From Mesorhizobium_B sp035998495 (GTDB lineage Bacteria > Pseudomonadota > Alphaproteobacteria > Rhizobiales > Rhizobiaceae): a stretch of DNA of 64,000 nucleotides. This document shows positions 35,252-42,138 of this stretch, piece by piece (positions within the stretch are counted from its first letter, which is position 1; each line of letters opens with the position of its first letter). The stretch spans positions 46,903-110,902 of the forward strand of contig DASYHP010000058.1 of the NCBI GenBank assembly GCA_035998495.1, in the 5' to 3' direction. Position numbers and translations under genes: made by a program. The notes beneath the pieces are model-generated. The model saw only the letters and a list, made by a program, of their open reading frames with translations. It had not been told where the DNA came from and did not search any database.

Positions 35252-35764
35252 ATGAGCGTCGTCTTCACCATCGGTTATGAGGGCACCGACATCGATCGGT
35301 TTATGGCGACGCTACGAGCCGCGGGCGTGCAACAAGTCGCTGACGTGCGGGCAGTCCCCTTATCCAGGAAGCGCGGATTCTCGAAGAAATCGCTTGCTGC
35401 GCGTCTTGAAGCAGAAGGTCTTCTCTATCTGCCATTCTCTGGCTTGGGCGATCCGAAACCGGGGAGGGAGGCCGCGCGGGCAGGACACTACGACAGGTTT
35501 CGTGCTATCTACGGGGCGCACCTCCAGGCTGAAGCTGCCCAGAACGAGATGACCCAGCTGGTGGCGCTGGCTTGCGCTCGAGCGACGGCACTTCTTTGTT
35601 TCGAGCGGGATCCGGCAACATGCCACCGATCGATTGTCGCGGCCGAGTTGGGAAGCAGAGGCTTCGAGGTTTGTGACCTCTACGGGGACGAGCCCGAACG
35701 CTATGCGCGGAACGCCGCAAGACTGCCGCGTCACCATCCTTGTCAAAGCGTTGCCGCAGCCTAG
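35252..35764 (+). CDS. DUF488 family protein
   Basis: 170 residues. The ATG at 35252 has AGGGAG six bases upstream. Family blocks: FTIGYEGTDIDRFMATL, VQQVADVRAVPLSRKRGFSK, LPFSGLGDPKPGREAARAGH and ATALLCFERDPATCHRSIVA, where the conserved Cys in the CFE and C-H-R motifs could be catalytic. The DUF488 fold is of unknown function. Its stop lies 62 bases inside the next gene, which is thus probably co-translated. It is the only rightward pair within the leftward-facing part of the immunity region, which suggests a cargo cassette. Confidence 0.85.
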   Translation: MSVVFTIGYEGTDIDRFMATLRAAGVQQVADVRAVPLSRKRGFSKKSLAARLEAEGLLYLPFSGLGDPKPGREAARAGHYDRFRAIYGAHLQAEAAQNEMTQLVALACARATALLCFERDPATCHRSIVAAELGSRGFEVCDLYGDEPERYARNAARLPRHHPCQSVAAA

Positions 35765-36467
35765 CGCGAAGTACGGAGAAACCGTCTGCTGCGCTGGTGA
35801 CACGGCCGACCGGCAATGGAAACGCCTCTACCCGGTTCGCTTCCGGCACCTGGCTGGCGGTAGCAGCTTTGGTCGGTGGGATGCCGTCCAATTCCGCTAC
35901 ACTCTTCCGCTCAGAGACGTCCGGCTAGAAAGCTGCCATGTCCATGAGGATAGCATTCAGGTCGTAGGATGGATGCCTGAGAGGGATCGGACGAGGATCC
36001 TTGGCCCCCTTGTCCTGCCATCCGTCGGCGAGGCTGTAAGGCGCGAGCAGTCATTGGCGCTCGTCCGCCCGCGAGAGCCGCGATTCTCATGGCGTCGCAA
36101 GACCGCGGCGGAAGTCCAGGAGGACCGGGACGCCTTTCAGCGCGCCGCCCGGCAGACTTCGCTCTTCGACAAGGAACTCGCCGCTATTGAGCCCACGCCG
36201 TACGAGTTCAAATTCAAGTTCCGAGACGCCGAGGCAGATCACACCTACACGAATGGCGACTGGGAGGCTCATGCCATGTTCTACAATGGCCTGCGAAGCG
36301 GGAAGAGCGAGGCCGAGGTTCTCGACTGGATGAACGACACGTTCAATGTGAAATACCCGAGGGCCGGCATGGTCTTCGCCGTCGGCAACCAAGCGAAGCG
36401 ACCTCAAGTCTGGCAGCTTCTAGGAGTGCTGCGCTTGGACGAAACCCCTCAAGCCGAACTGTTTTAG
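35703..36467 (+). CDS. DUF488-partner protein of unknown function
   Basis: 254 residues from ATG 35703. The N-terminus CRVTILVKALPQPSAKYGET, then VRLESCHVHEDSIQVVGWM, then SLALVRPREPRFSWRRK, then a C-terminal domain with EPTPYEFKFKFRDAEADHTY, DWEAHAMFYNGLRSGKSEA, MVFAVGNQAKRPQVWQLLGV. I recognise this architecture as a widespread family often encoded next to DUF488, including near defence genes, but know no assigned activity. Overlaps the DUF488 gene by 62 bases, indicating one transcript. Confidence 0.7.
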   Translation: MRGTPQDCRVTILVKALPQPSAKYGETVCCAGDTADRQWKRLYPVRFRHLAGGSSFGRWDAVQFRYTLPLRDVRLESCHVHEDSIQVVGWMPERDRTRILGPLVLPSVGEAVRREQSLALVRPREPRFSWRRKTAAEVQEDRDAFQRAARQTSLFDKELAAIEPTPYEFKFKFRDAEADHTYTNGDWEAHAMFYNGLRSGKSEAEVLDWMNDTFNVKYPRAGMVFAVGNQAKRPQVWQLLGVLRLDETPQAELF

Positions 36468-36493
36468 CCGGCTGAGAGGTAAAAGGAGAGGGG

Positions 36494-36838
36494 CTAGCCC
36501 GCGAACCATACTTTGAGCTCGGGCCACTTCAGGATGATGGTTATCAGGGTTCCCGCTATGCCGAGGAGAGTTGCGGCTTTCGCCGTAGTAGGCAGGCTGT
36601 CCACCCGGCCCTTGAGTTGGCCGAACTCATAAGCTCCCGGCATTCCGCTCAGCTTGCCTTTGATCTCAGCGAGGTCGGTTGAGATACCGTTCAGCTTGGC
36701 TTCGATCCTGTCGAACTTATCCTCAAGCGCTCTTAAGCGGGGTTCCAATGGAGTCCCTCCATCTGTCGGCCCACCAGACTTTCCTGCTACCGGATACACA
36801 TTCGAGCTGACGACCTGTAGAGGCTGGCGGTCAGTCAT
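36494..36838 (-). CDS. Coiled-coil, tail-anchored small membrane protein
   Basis: 114 residues. The N-terminal third is polar, a coiled coil (LEPRLRALEDKFDRIEAKLN, GISTDLAEIKGKL) occupies about 30-65, and one hydrophobic helix (AATLLGIAGTLITIILKW) lies close to the C-terminus. The arrangement resembles XhlA-type hemolysin/holin accessory proteins. It is the last gene of a seven-gene minus-strand operon and overlaps its upstream neighbour by 8 bases. Confidence 0.55.
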   Translation of the reverse strand: MTDRQPLQVVSSNVYPVAGKSGGPTDGGTPLEPRLRALEDKFDRIEAKLNGISTDLAEIKGKLSGMPGAYEFGQLKGRVDSLPTTAKAATLLGIAGTLITIILKWPELKVWFAG

Positions 36839-37145
36839 TGGCTCGTACCCAGTTAATCACGACGCCGTCGTAAAGGAACCGGATGTTTCCACAGTTGTCG
36901 CAGATCATGAGGTAGGCACCGTAGTAGGAGCGCAGCCTGTTGTCGGGGATGGTGCCGTACACGGCCTCGCCGGAGAGGCTACCATCATCGTTTGTTTTCT
37001 CCATGTCCCAGCTATGCGCGCCGCACAGTTCGCAGGCCCGGTCAAGTAGCCCCTTGGAGCGCGCAAACCTCCTGATTGTTTCTGCTGAGAATGGCACAAC
37101 CCGTCCGTCGGGCAGCGCTCCGGTTTGATCCTCGTCGTCGCTCAC
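36831..37145 (-). CDS. Zinc-ribbon protein
   Basis: 104 residues with two separated C-x2-C pairs: CELCGAHSW and ICDNCGNIRFLYDG, a treble-clef-like zinc ribbon. GTG start inside the upstream stop (GTGA). Known phage family type without assigned role. Confidence 0.6.
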   Translation of the reverse strand: MSDDEDQTGALPDGRVVPFSAETIRRFARSKGLLDRACELCGAHSWDMEKTNDDGSLSGEAVYGTIPDNRLRSYYGAYLMICDNCGNIRFLYDGVVINWVRAND

Positions 37146-37465
37146 GCGCTCCCCTCCGTCGGCTGCTCAAGCTTGATCTTCAGGGTTCTGATCTCCTGGG
37201 CTGCACCGAGAAGCTCGGCGGCGATCCTGGACGAGGGAATATCCTTGGCCTGCAACGATATAGCCCGAAGCCTGAACGTTGGATCGGTCCTCTCAAGTTC
37301 CAGCACTCGGCCGGCTCGGATCATCGCGGCGCGCAGGTCTCCGATTGTATGGGACGCCCGTTCAAGCAGCCTCTGCCTTTCCTCGGTGCCCAGCTTCTCG
37401 ATCTCGTTCGCAGCCCGAAACAATTCGGCAACGAAACCAGGGATGCTGTTGGGTTCGACGGTCAC
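37142..37465 (-). CDS. Helical protein, paralogue of the first operon gene
   Basis: 107 residues from GTG 37465, which overlaps the upstream stop. It aligns over its length with the 118-residue product of 38454-38810: both carry a LxRAAN segment, a KQRLL or RQRLL segment, a (D/E)PTFR(L/W)R motif and a final LxxAxExRxLKI helix. Both products appear to come from a duplication inside the operon. Function unknown. Confidence 0.55.
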   Translation of the reverse strand: MTVEPNSIPGFVAELFRAANEIEKLGTEERQRLLERASHTIGDLRAAMIRAGRVLELERTDPTFRLRAISLQAKDIPSSRIAAELLGAAQEIRTLKIKLEQPTEGSA

Positions 37466-37644
37466 GCCGTTCCCTCCGTCGGCGTGTCCTCGTCTAGCTC
37501 GTCGGGCAGTTCGAGAAGGCCTTCGCCAACAAGCCACATGACGATGGCAACAGACGCTGCGATTTCGATTTCGATGCCTTCGCTCGCCGCGACCTTTTGG
37601 AGAGCTTCTCCTGCCTCGTCGGGTATGTGGAGGGTCAGGCGCAT
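37462..37644 (-). CDS. Ribbon-helix-helix-like small protein, tandem copy 1
   Basis: 60 residues: MRLTLHIPDEAGEALQKVAA, a beta-strand followed by two helices, ending DEDTPTEGTA. It aligns end to end with its neighbour at 37644-37826, including the EGIEIE and P-T-E-x-TA stretches. A ribbon-helix-helix fold suggests DNA binding or antitoxin-like function, but no operator partner is known. Confidence 0.6.
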   Translation of the reverse strand: MRLTLHIPDEAGEALQKVAASEGIEIEIAASVAIVMWLVGEGLLELPDELDEDTPTEGTA

Positions 37645-37826
37645 CAGGCGGTCCGCTCGGTCGGGGCGTCTTCTTCCATCTCTGGCTCTTCTACGAGGTA
37701 GCCGACATGGATCAGCCACTCTCGCATGGCGATGACCCCAGCGAGCTCGATCTCAATGCCCTCCAATTCCGCATAGCGCCTGAGCGCAACAGCCACGTCC
37801 GCGGGCAGGGGGAGGGTCAGGCGCAT
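37644..37826 (-). CDS. Ribbon-helix-helix-like small protein, tandem copy 2
   Basis: 60 residues, the same length as the copy downstream, beginning MRLTLPLPADVAVALRRYAE and ending EEDAPTERTA. One base overlaps the next gene. A tandem duplication is the simplest explanation; divergence between the two is high, so it is not recent. Confidence 0.6.
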   Translation of the reverse strand: MRLTLPLPADVAVALRRYAELEGIEIELAGVIAMREWLIHVGYLVEEPEMEEDAPTERTA

Positions 37827-37842
37827 CAAACCTCTCGCCCGA

Positions 37843-38454
37843 TCAGTACGACGAGCGCACGTTGCCGACGCAGAACGCGAGATCAGCGGCGCTCATGGAA
37901 ATCCACACGTGGACCCACTCACCAACACCGAAGGGCGCTTGCGCTGTCTTCACATGGTACTCTTCACTGAACTCTCCGGTGGCGAGGATTTCCTCGGCGC
38001 CTTCAAGCGCTTCGTCGATGAGGGGCTTAAGCCTTTCCTCCGAGCCGGGGCGCGTCGCATGGAGGTACGCTGTAAGCACCCCGGAGAACTTCGCCTTCGT
38101 CTCCCGGATGGCGTAGCTCGCGTCAGCAGCGCTGAAGTCATGGCTCTCGATGCAGGTCTGTAGTGCATCGAACTCTCGTTCGATGCAGTCGAGAAGCCCA
38201 GAAAGACGCCAGAACGGGTAGGATTGGACCTTGAAGTTCGGAGCGATCGACGGACGGAAAAGGTCGACCTGGGCCATTTCCCGTTCGAAGGTCGCCTGCA
38301 CTTCCTGACAGTCTGTGATCGCCCTTTCAGCCGTGCTGGTGCCGGGAAGAGCTGGAATGCCGCTCTGCGCGTGGACAGGCACTCCCAGGGCGAGCATGCA
38401 CGTCGCCGAGATCGCAGCGAAAGCTACCGCTGGAAAACTGGAGGCTAGCCGCAT
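37843..38454 (-). CDS. Secreted or periplasmic protein of unknown function
   Basis: 203 residues with a signal peptide (residues 1-29, FAAISATCMLALGVPVHA). The mature part is mainly helical with four cysteines (TDCQEV, LLDCIERE, QTCIESHD, AFCVGNV), two possible disulfides. Its ATG overlaps the stop of the preceding gene. A secreted product is unusual among CI-region genes and hints that this operon is a lysogenic-conversion (moron) block. Confidence 0.6.
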   Translation of the reverse strand: MRLASSFPAVAFAAISATCMLALGVPVHAQSGIPALPGTSTAERAITDCQEVQATFEREMAQVDLFRPSIAPNFKVQSYPFWRLSGLLDCIEREFDALQTCIESHDFSAADASYAIRETKAKFSGVLTAYLHATRPGSEERLKPLIDEALEGAEEILATGEFSEEYHVKTAQAPFGVGEWVHVWISMSAADLAFCVGNVRSSY

Positions 38455-38810
38455 CAGGCGTTCCCCTCGCGCTCGTTCTCGCCCAGCACCTCGGCCTTGG
38501 CATCCAAGATGATCTTGAGCTCCCGGATCAGCTCCGCCGCCTCAAGGAGTGCCGCTTGCACCTCGTCATCGCTGTGCTCGTGGACGGCGATGGACATGAC
38601 GCGCCAGCGGAACGTCGGCTCGTCTAGGTCCCAGTCGTTCTCGGGTTCGGAGAACGCCACTCGGCGCCGGCCTTCCTTCAGCGTGTAGGCGGCAAGATCC
38701 AGGAGGCGCTGCTTTTCGGGGTCGCCCAGGAGCGGAACGCGGTTCGCGGCGCGCACGAGCTCGTTGAGGACGCTCGGCAGGTCGGGGCGGTGGTCGGGAT
38801 CATCGCTCAC
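38454..38810 (-). CDS. Helical protein, first gene of the minus-strand immunity-region operon
   Basis: 118 residues, GTG start (38810). Paralogue of 37142-37465. Charged, helical; the end (ELIRELKIILDAKAEVLG) looks like a coiled coil. The 141-bp gap upstream holds two DnaA boxes and a palindrome. Confidence 0.55.
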   Translation of the reverse strand: MSDDPDHRPDLPSVLNELVRAANRVPLLGDPEKQRLLDLAAYTLKEGRRRVAFSEPENDWDLDEPTFRWRVMSIAVHEHSDDEVQAALLEAAELIRELKIILDAKAEVLGENEREGNA

Positions 38811-38843
38811 AGCACACCAAGCCTTCTTTCGGCGCCATCCCCG

Positions 38844-38864
38844 TTATCCACAGAGTTATGCACA
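38844..38864 (+). promoter_or_regulatory. Two tandem perfect DnaA boxes
   Basis: TTATCCACA (38844-38852) and TTATGCACA (38856-38864), each a full match to the TTATNCACA consensus, same strand, 12 bases apart. They sit in the divergent promoter gap between the 38454-38810 operon and the rightward zinc-ribbon gene. They may regulate transcription by host DnaA or mark an origin-like element. Confidence 0.6.
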
Positions 38865-38907
38865 GGGCAGCGCCCGGATCCGCTGTTCTTGATCCGTTCG
38901 CTTTTCG

Positions 38908-38923
38908 GAGTCAGGACTGACTC
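38908..38923. promoter_or_regulatory. 16-bp palindrome GAGTCAG-GA-CTGACTC
   Basis: Perfect 7-bp arms with a 2-bp centre, 29 bases before the ATG of the rightward gene at 38952 and 44 bases from the DnaA boxes. It differs from the TTGCCA dyads, so it is likely the site of another regulator. Confidence 0.5.
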
Positions 38924-38951
38924 TGCGGAAGCGACAACGGAGCCCGGAAGC

Positions 38952-39260
38952 ATGTCGTACCCCGGAAAAGAGGCCGTCGTCTCGCAGGTGCTTTCCCTGA
39001 CGATGGAGTGCGGCGACTGCGGCCACCGTTGCAGAATGAAGCGTGCCGAGCTCGCCGAGTTCGGCGTCACCGGTGCGACCCGGCTGTCGGAAGTCGCGAA
39101 GCGCCTCGTCTGTAAGGAATGCCGAGACGAAGGCGAGCCGGGCCGCAACTTCACCATACAGGCTGCGTTCGCTTCGAACCTGGCGCGGCTGAGGGCGGAA
39201 GCATACCTCATCAATAGCCGTGAAGCTCGCGGTTCGGCACGACGCGCCAGAGGTGCTTGA
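38952..39260 (+). CDS. Zinc-ribbon protein convergent with cI
   Basis: 102 residues from ATG 38952: MECGDCGHRCRMKRAELAEF and VCKECRDEGEPG give C-x2-C pairs, then a C-terminal helix. Its last 50 bases overlap the 3' end of cI on the other strand, so the two mRNAs are complementary there. Unknown function; DNA or RNA binding is plausible. Confidence 0.5.
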   Translation: MSYPGKEAVVSQVLSLTMECGDCGHRCRMKRAELAEFGVTGATRLSEVAKRLVCKECRDEGEPGRNFTIQAAFASNLARLRAEAYLINSREARGSARRARGA

Positions 39261-39918
39261 TCGCGTACGGATCGAAGGTCAGGTCGCCGGGCGGATTGAA
39301 CTGCTCGACCACGAGGGCTGATTTGGTCCGGCGTTTGAGCCGCTTGACGTAGGCTTTGCCGGCCGTCTCCCCGTTCTCGGGAAAGGTCTCGATCACCACG
39401 TCGTCATCGATCTTCGGGTCCAGGCGGTCGCAGAAGATCACGTCCCCCTTGCGATAGGCGGGATACATGCTGTCGCTGATGACCTCGAGAGCGAACACGC
39501 CGGGCCGCCCTGCCAGGCCCCGCGGCCGGGTGACGTAGTCGATCACCTCGCCGTTGAATTGGAAGTCGCCATCTTCGCCAGCCGCTGCTACGCCGAGCTT
39601 CTCCACGTCGCGAGGGCCGGTGGGGCGCGGCAGGGCGCCGGAGATGAAAACGGCATCGGATGGGGGCGCGGCGTCTCGCTCTACTGGCTCGGGAAGCGCC
39701 CGCTCAGCGGCTTCAACCTGCTCCTTCCCGTACTCGTCGGTTATCCGGCCTACGTCGACCGACAATGCCCGCGCGATCGTCACCGCGTGCTCTAGGCTGA
39801 CGCCCCGCTTTCCGGCCTCCATACGGGAGATGAACGAGGGTGACAGCCCGGTCAGCTCGGCGAGCTTCTCGAGCGTGATTGTTCGCTCCTTGCGGACGTC
39901 ACGGATCCAATTTGCCAT
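39211..39918 (-). CDS. CI/LexA-type lysogeny repressor with S24 autoprotease domain
   Basis: 235 residues. Helix-turn-helix XRE domain (about 10-60: ITLEKLAELTGLSPSFISRM, RGVSLEHAVTIARALSVD). C-terminal S24 peptidase domain with nucleophile Ser150 in ISDSMYP and base Lys192 in GKAYVKRL; an Ala113-Gly114 pair is the likely cleavage site. The ATG at 39918 lies inside an operator dyad, implying autoregulation. SOS-activated RecA would trigger self-cleavage and induction. It diverges from the Cro-like gene. Confidence 0.9.
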   Translation of the reverse strand: MANWIRDVRKERTITLEKLAELTGLSPSFISRMEAGKRGVSLEHAVTIARALSVDVGRITDEYGKEQVEAAERALPEPVERDAAPPSDAVFISGALPRPTGPRDVEKLGVAAAGEDGDFQFNGEVIDYVTRPRGLAGRPGVFALEVISDSMYPAYRKGDVIFCDRLDPKIDDDVVIETFPENGETAGKAYVKRLKRRTKSALVVEQFNPPGDLTFDPYAIKHLWRVVPNRELHGY

Positions 39919-40001
39919 CTGGCGAATATTCTGCACCGCAGAGCTACCCGCCACCGCCAACTGGCAAATTGCCACTTGTCAAATCGTTTGCCACATGGCA
40001 A
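39912..40001. promoter_or_regulatory. Right operator region: four TTGCCA-N2-TGGCAA dyads
   Basis: Sites at 39912-39925 (TTGCCA-TC-TGGCGA, overlapping the cI start), 39954-39967 (CCGCCA-AC-TGGCAA), 39969-39982 (TTGCCA-CT-TGTCAA) and 39988-40001 (perfect TTGCCA-CA-TGGCAA). TTGTCA at 39976-39981 can serve as a -35 for rightward transcription; the -10 would then fall just before the ATG at 40011, suggesting a leaderless cro-like mRNA. Confidence 0.8.
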
Positions 40002-40010
40002 CGATAGAGC

Positions 40011-40229
40011 ATGACGCTCGAACGATACCTCTCCGACCGCGGGATCAAGCCCGCGCACTTTGCTACTGAGGTCGGTGTTCCGGCCTCGACAATCACCCGC
40101 CTCCTACGTGGGGAACGGTCGCCCGGGCTGGGCCTGGTGGCGAAGATCCAGGCAGCGACCGCCGGCGCCGTGACGGCGGCTGATTTCATGGCCGACCCCG
40201 CCCAGCCCTCTCCCCAGGAGGCGGCGTGA
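40011..40229 (+). CDS. Cro-like repressor
   Basis: 72 residues: MTLERYLSDRGIKPAHFATE, VPASTITRLLRGERSPGLGL, an XRE helix-turn-helix with almost no other sequence. It diverges from the repressor over the operator region and starts the rightward early operon. It overlaps the next gene by 4 bases. Confidence 0.8.
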   Translation: MTLERYLSDRGIKPAHFATEVGVPASTITRLLRGERSPGLGLVAKIQAATAGAVTAADFMADPAQPSPQEAA

Positions 40230-41431
40230 TCCGGATGTCTTCCGCTCCGAACGGCTACGCAGCGGCCAAAGGCGGCGAACTTCCCATGGCGCTGCCGGCT
40301 GAAAAGCTCGCCAAAGCCCCCCGAAAGAAGAAGGAGGCGCCTGTGAACGCTGTTGCTCCTGCCGGTCAGGAGCCGGCCGAACTCGCCACCGTGGAACAGC
40401 AGCTTGAACAGCACGCCCTCAACGTCGAGGCGATTCAGGGCAAGGCGGTGTTCGAGATCGGGCGCGAGTTGAAAGCCGCCCAGGAGGTTTTCCGGTTTCG
40501 GCGGGACGAGAAAGGGTTCACCGGATGGCTCGCGGCGCGCCTGCCACACATCAATCAGCGGGCCGCGTATCGTGCGATCCAGCAGTTCGAGGCGGTCGAA
40601 AAGTTTGACGAATTTGTCAAACTTTCGGGGTCCGCTCGCGAAGAAGCGGCCACCGCCGAACCCGACATTCAAGCCCTGATCGCCGAGCGCGTCGAAGCCG
40701 GCGAGGTCTTCACCGCCGCTCAGGTCAAGGCGCTGAAAGAAGAAGCCTCCCGCAAGGAACGCGAGGCGGCCGCGGCCATCGCGGACCTGAAAGCTCAGGT
40801 CGAAGCGAATCCGGATCAGGTCGAGGGCGAGGCGCCGAAGGGCTTGCATGGTCCGGAACTCGCCAAAGCCCTCTCGGATGCCAGGGCTGAGGCTGAGAAG
40901 GAGGCCGAAGATCGTCTGGCCGCCGAGTTGAATGCCGCCAATGAAAAGGAAGAGGCGGCGCGGAAGGAGGCCGAGCGGCTCCAGGCGGAGATCGACAAGC
41001 TCAAGGCCAAACCCGTCGACACGCGCACCACGGCCGAGAAGGAGCGCGACGCGATCCAGGCGGTTTATGACAAGGCCGGCGCTGAGGGCCAGCGCCTGTT
41101 CCGTGAGCGCAACGGCTTCACGGTCGATCCCTTCCCGAATGAGGAGCGCCGCGAGGTCTCCGCCAGCCCCACTCCTCCGACGGCGACCGAAGCCTCCCGT
41201 GCAGATGACGTTCCCCCCGTCAGCACGGAAACAGCGGCAAAGCCCTCTGACCTTCCCGAACCCCTGATCAAGGGCAAGTTCATCCTCCGGCCGTGGTGTC
41301 TCAAGGGTGACGGAGCGAAGGACTGCGCCGGTTCGGGCTCTCAGCACTGCCATTCGTGCCTTCGCGCTGCGGGATTGACGCAGGAGCATGGCGGCAAGGT
41401 CCGGCGCGCCAGCGGTGAGGCGGCGGCATGA
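40226..41431 (+). CDS. DUF3102-like DNA/segregation-type protein with long coiled coil
   Basis: 401 residues, GTG start. About 50-160 resembles DUF3102 (IGRELKAAQEVFRFRRDEKG, FTGWLAARLPHINQRAAYRA), which is linked to ParB-like and phage early proteins. About 165-330 is a charged coiled coil. The C-terminus carries a Cys/His cluster (CLKGDGAKDCAGSGSQHCHS) that may bind zinc. Second gene of the rightward early operon; likely DNA-associated, role unknown. Confidence 0.7.
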   Translation: MIRMSSAPNGYAAAKGGELPMALPAEKLAKAPRKKKEAPVNAVAPAGQEPAELATVEQQLEQHALNVEAIQGKAVFEIGRELKAAQEVFRFRRDEKGFTGWLAARLPHINQRAAYRAIQQFEAVEKFDEFVKLSGSAREEAATAEPDIQALIAERVEAGEVFTAAQVKALKEEASRKEREAAAAIADLKAQVEANPDQVEGEAPKGLHGPELAKALSDARAEAEKEAEDRLAAELNAANEKEEAARKEAERLQAEIDKLKAKPVDTRTTAEKERDAIQAVYDKAGAEGQRLFRERNGFTVDPFPNEERREVSASPTPPTATEASRADDVPPVSTETAAKPSDLPEPLIKGKFILRPWCLKGDGAKDCAGSGSQHCHSCLRAAGLTQEHGGKVRRASGEAAA

Positions 41432-41784
41432 CCGCAGCACTCGGCCTCACCGCTCCCCAGCGTCGGTTTCTCGACTTCCTCCGCACCTACCGAGCGCAGC
41501 ATGGATACTCGCCGAGCTATGTGGAGATCGGCGACGCGCTGGGCATAGCCAAGTCGGGCATTCATCGGCTCGCTCATCAACTGGAAAAGCGCGGTCACGT
41601 TCGCTTCGAGAAGAACTCCAGCCGGTCGATCGTGCCGCTTGTCGAGACCGCGGCCCAGGGCTCGCCCGATCTGCTCCAGGCGTGGAGCCGTGCGGACGCT
41701 CAGGCCCGGAGCGACTTCCTCAAGTTCATCGGCGCGCATCAGCAACTCGGCGTCGTGATCGACGTGCGCGGGAGGATCAATTGA
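41428..41784 (+). CDS. LexA-like winged-helix regulator without protease domain
   Basis: 118 residues. Residues about 6-65 are a LexA_DNA_bind winged helix (LTAPQRRFLDFLRTYRAQHG, YSPSYVEIGDALGIAKSGI, HRLAHQLEKRGHVRF). No Ser/Lys peptidase domain follows, so it cannot self-cleave. Could regulate phage or host SOS-type promoters. Overlaps both neighbours. Confidence 0.78.
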   Translation: MTAALGLTAPQRRFLDFLRTYRAQHGYSPSYVEIGDALGIAKSGIHRLAHQLEKRGHVRFEKNSSRSIVPLVETAAQGSPDLLQAWSRADAQARSDFLKFIGAHQQLGVVIDVRGRIN

Positions 41785-41909
41785 CCCTCTCAACCGCGCT
41801 CCTTCTGGCTGGCACGGCTTGGCTTGGGCTGAACGTCCTGGTCGTGGCGCTGCGGATCAGCAGCGGGCGCACCCGCCGACATCCGCATGTGCAGCGGGGG
41901 CGCCGGTGA
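41781..41909 (+). CDS. Very small membrane protein, TTG start
   Basis: 42 residues: TLSTALLLAGTAWLGLNVLV forms one transmembrane helix, then a basic tail (RISSGRTRRHPHVQRGRR). The TTG overlaps the upstream TGA (TTGA), as is common for coupled genes here. A minus-strand frame overlaps it, so only moderate support. Confidence 0.4.
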   Translation: MTLSTALLLAGTAWLGLNVLVVALRISSGRTRRHPHVQRGRR

Positions 41910-42054
41910 CAGCCAATCATCATCATTCGCCGCGCGCGGGCGCGGCCGGAAATCAAACGAGAGTTGGGCCGAACGCTGTTCTTGGCGGATCATGGTTCGT
42001 GCCCGTCCTCGATTTGCCTCTCAACTATGGCTCGGCGCTTCGCTGTGCCCCAAC

Positions 42055-42119
42055 CCACGGTTCGGAAAGTAACCGTGGAGATCACTCTTGTCCGACAACA
42101 GAATTGTCGCTGGCGACAA
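42055..42119. promoter_or_regulatory. Cluster of inverted repeats before gene 42139
   Basis: Three dyads in 65 bases: hairpin CCACGGTT-N8-AACCGTGG (42055-42078), TTGTC-C-GACAA (42088-42098) and the perfect 16-bp palindrome TTGTCGC-TG-GCGACAA (42104-42119), the last ending 19 bases before the ATG. The half-site TTGTC/GACAA differs from the CI-type TTGCCA. The stretch 41910-42138 has no supported rightward gene. Likely operator for a second regulator. Confidence 0.55.
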
Positions 42120-42138
42120 CAGGATTGACGAGGACGCA

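Noticed and set aside
35038..35271. Minus-strand 77-codon frame before the DUF488 gene
   Set aside because: No ribosome-binding site, no domain, biased composition, and it overlaps the DUF488 start region. Treated as non-coding.
41790..41993. Minus-strand 67-codon frame containing LSFDF and RAANDDDW
   Set aside because: The sequence has some flavour of small Rhizobiales phage proteins, but it opposes the operon direction, overlaps a coupled small gene and has a weak start. Left out as a gene; worth a ribosome-profiling check.
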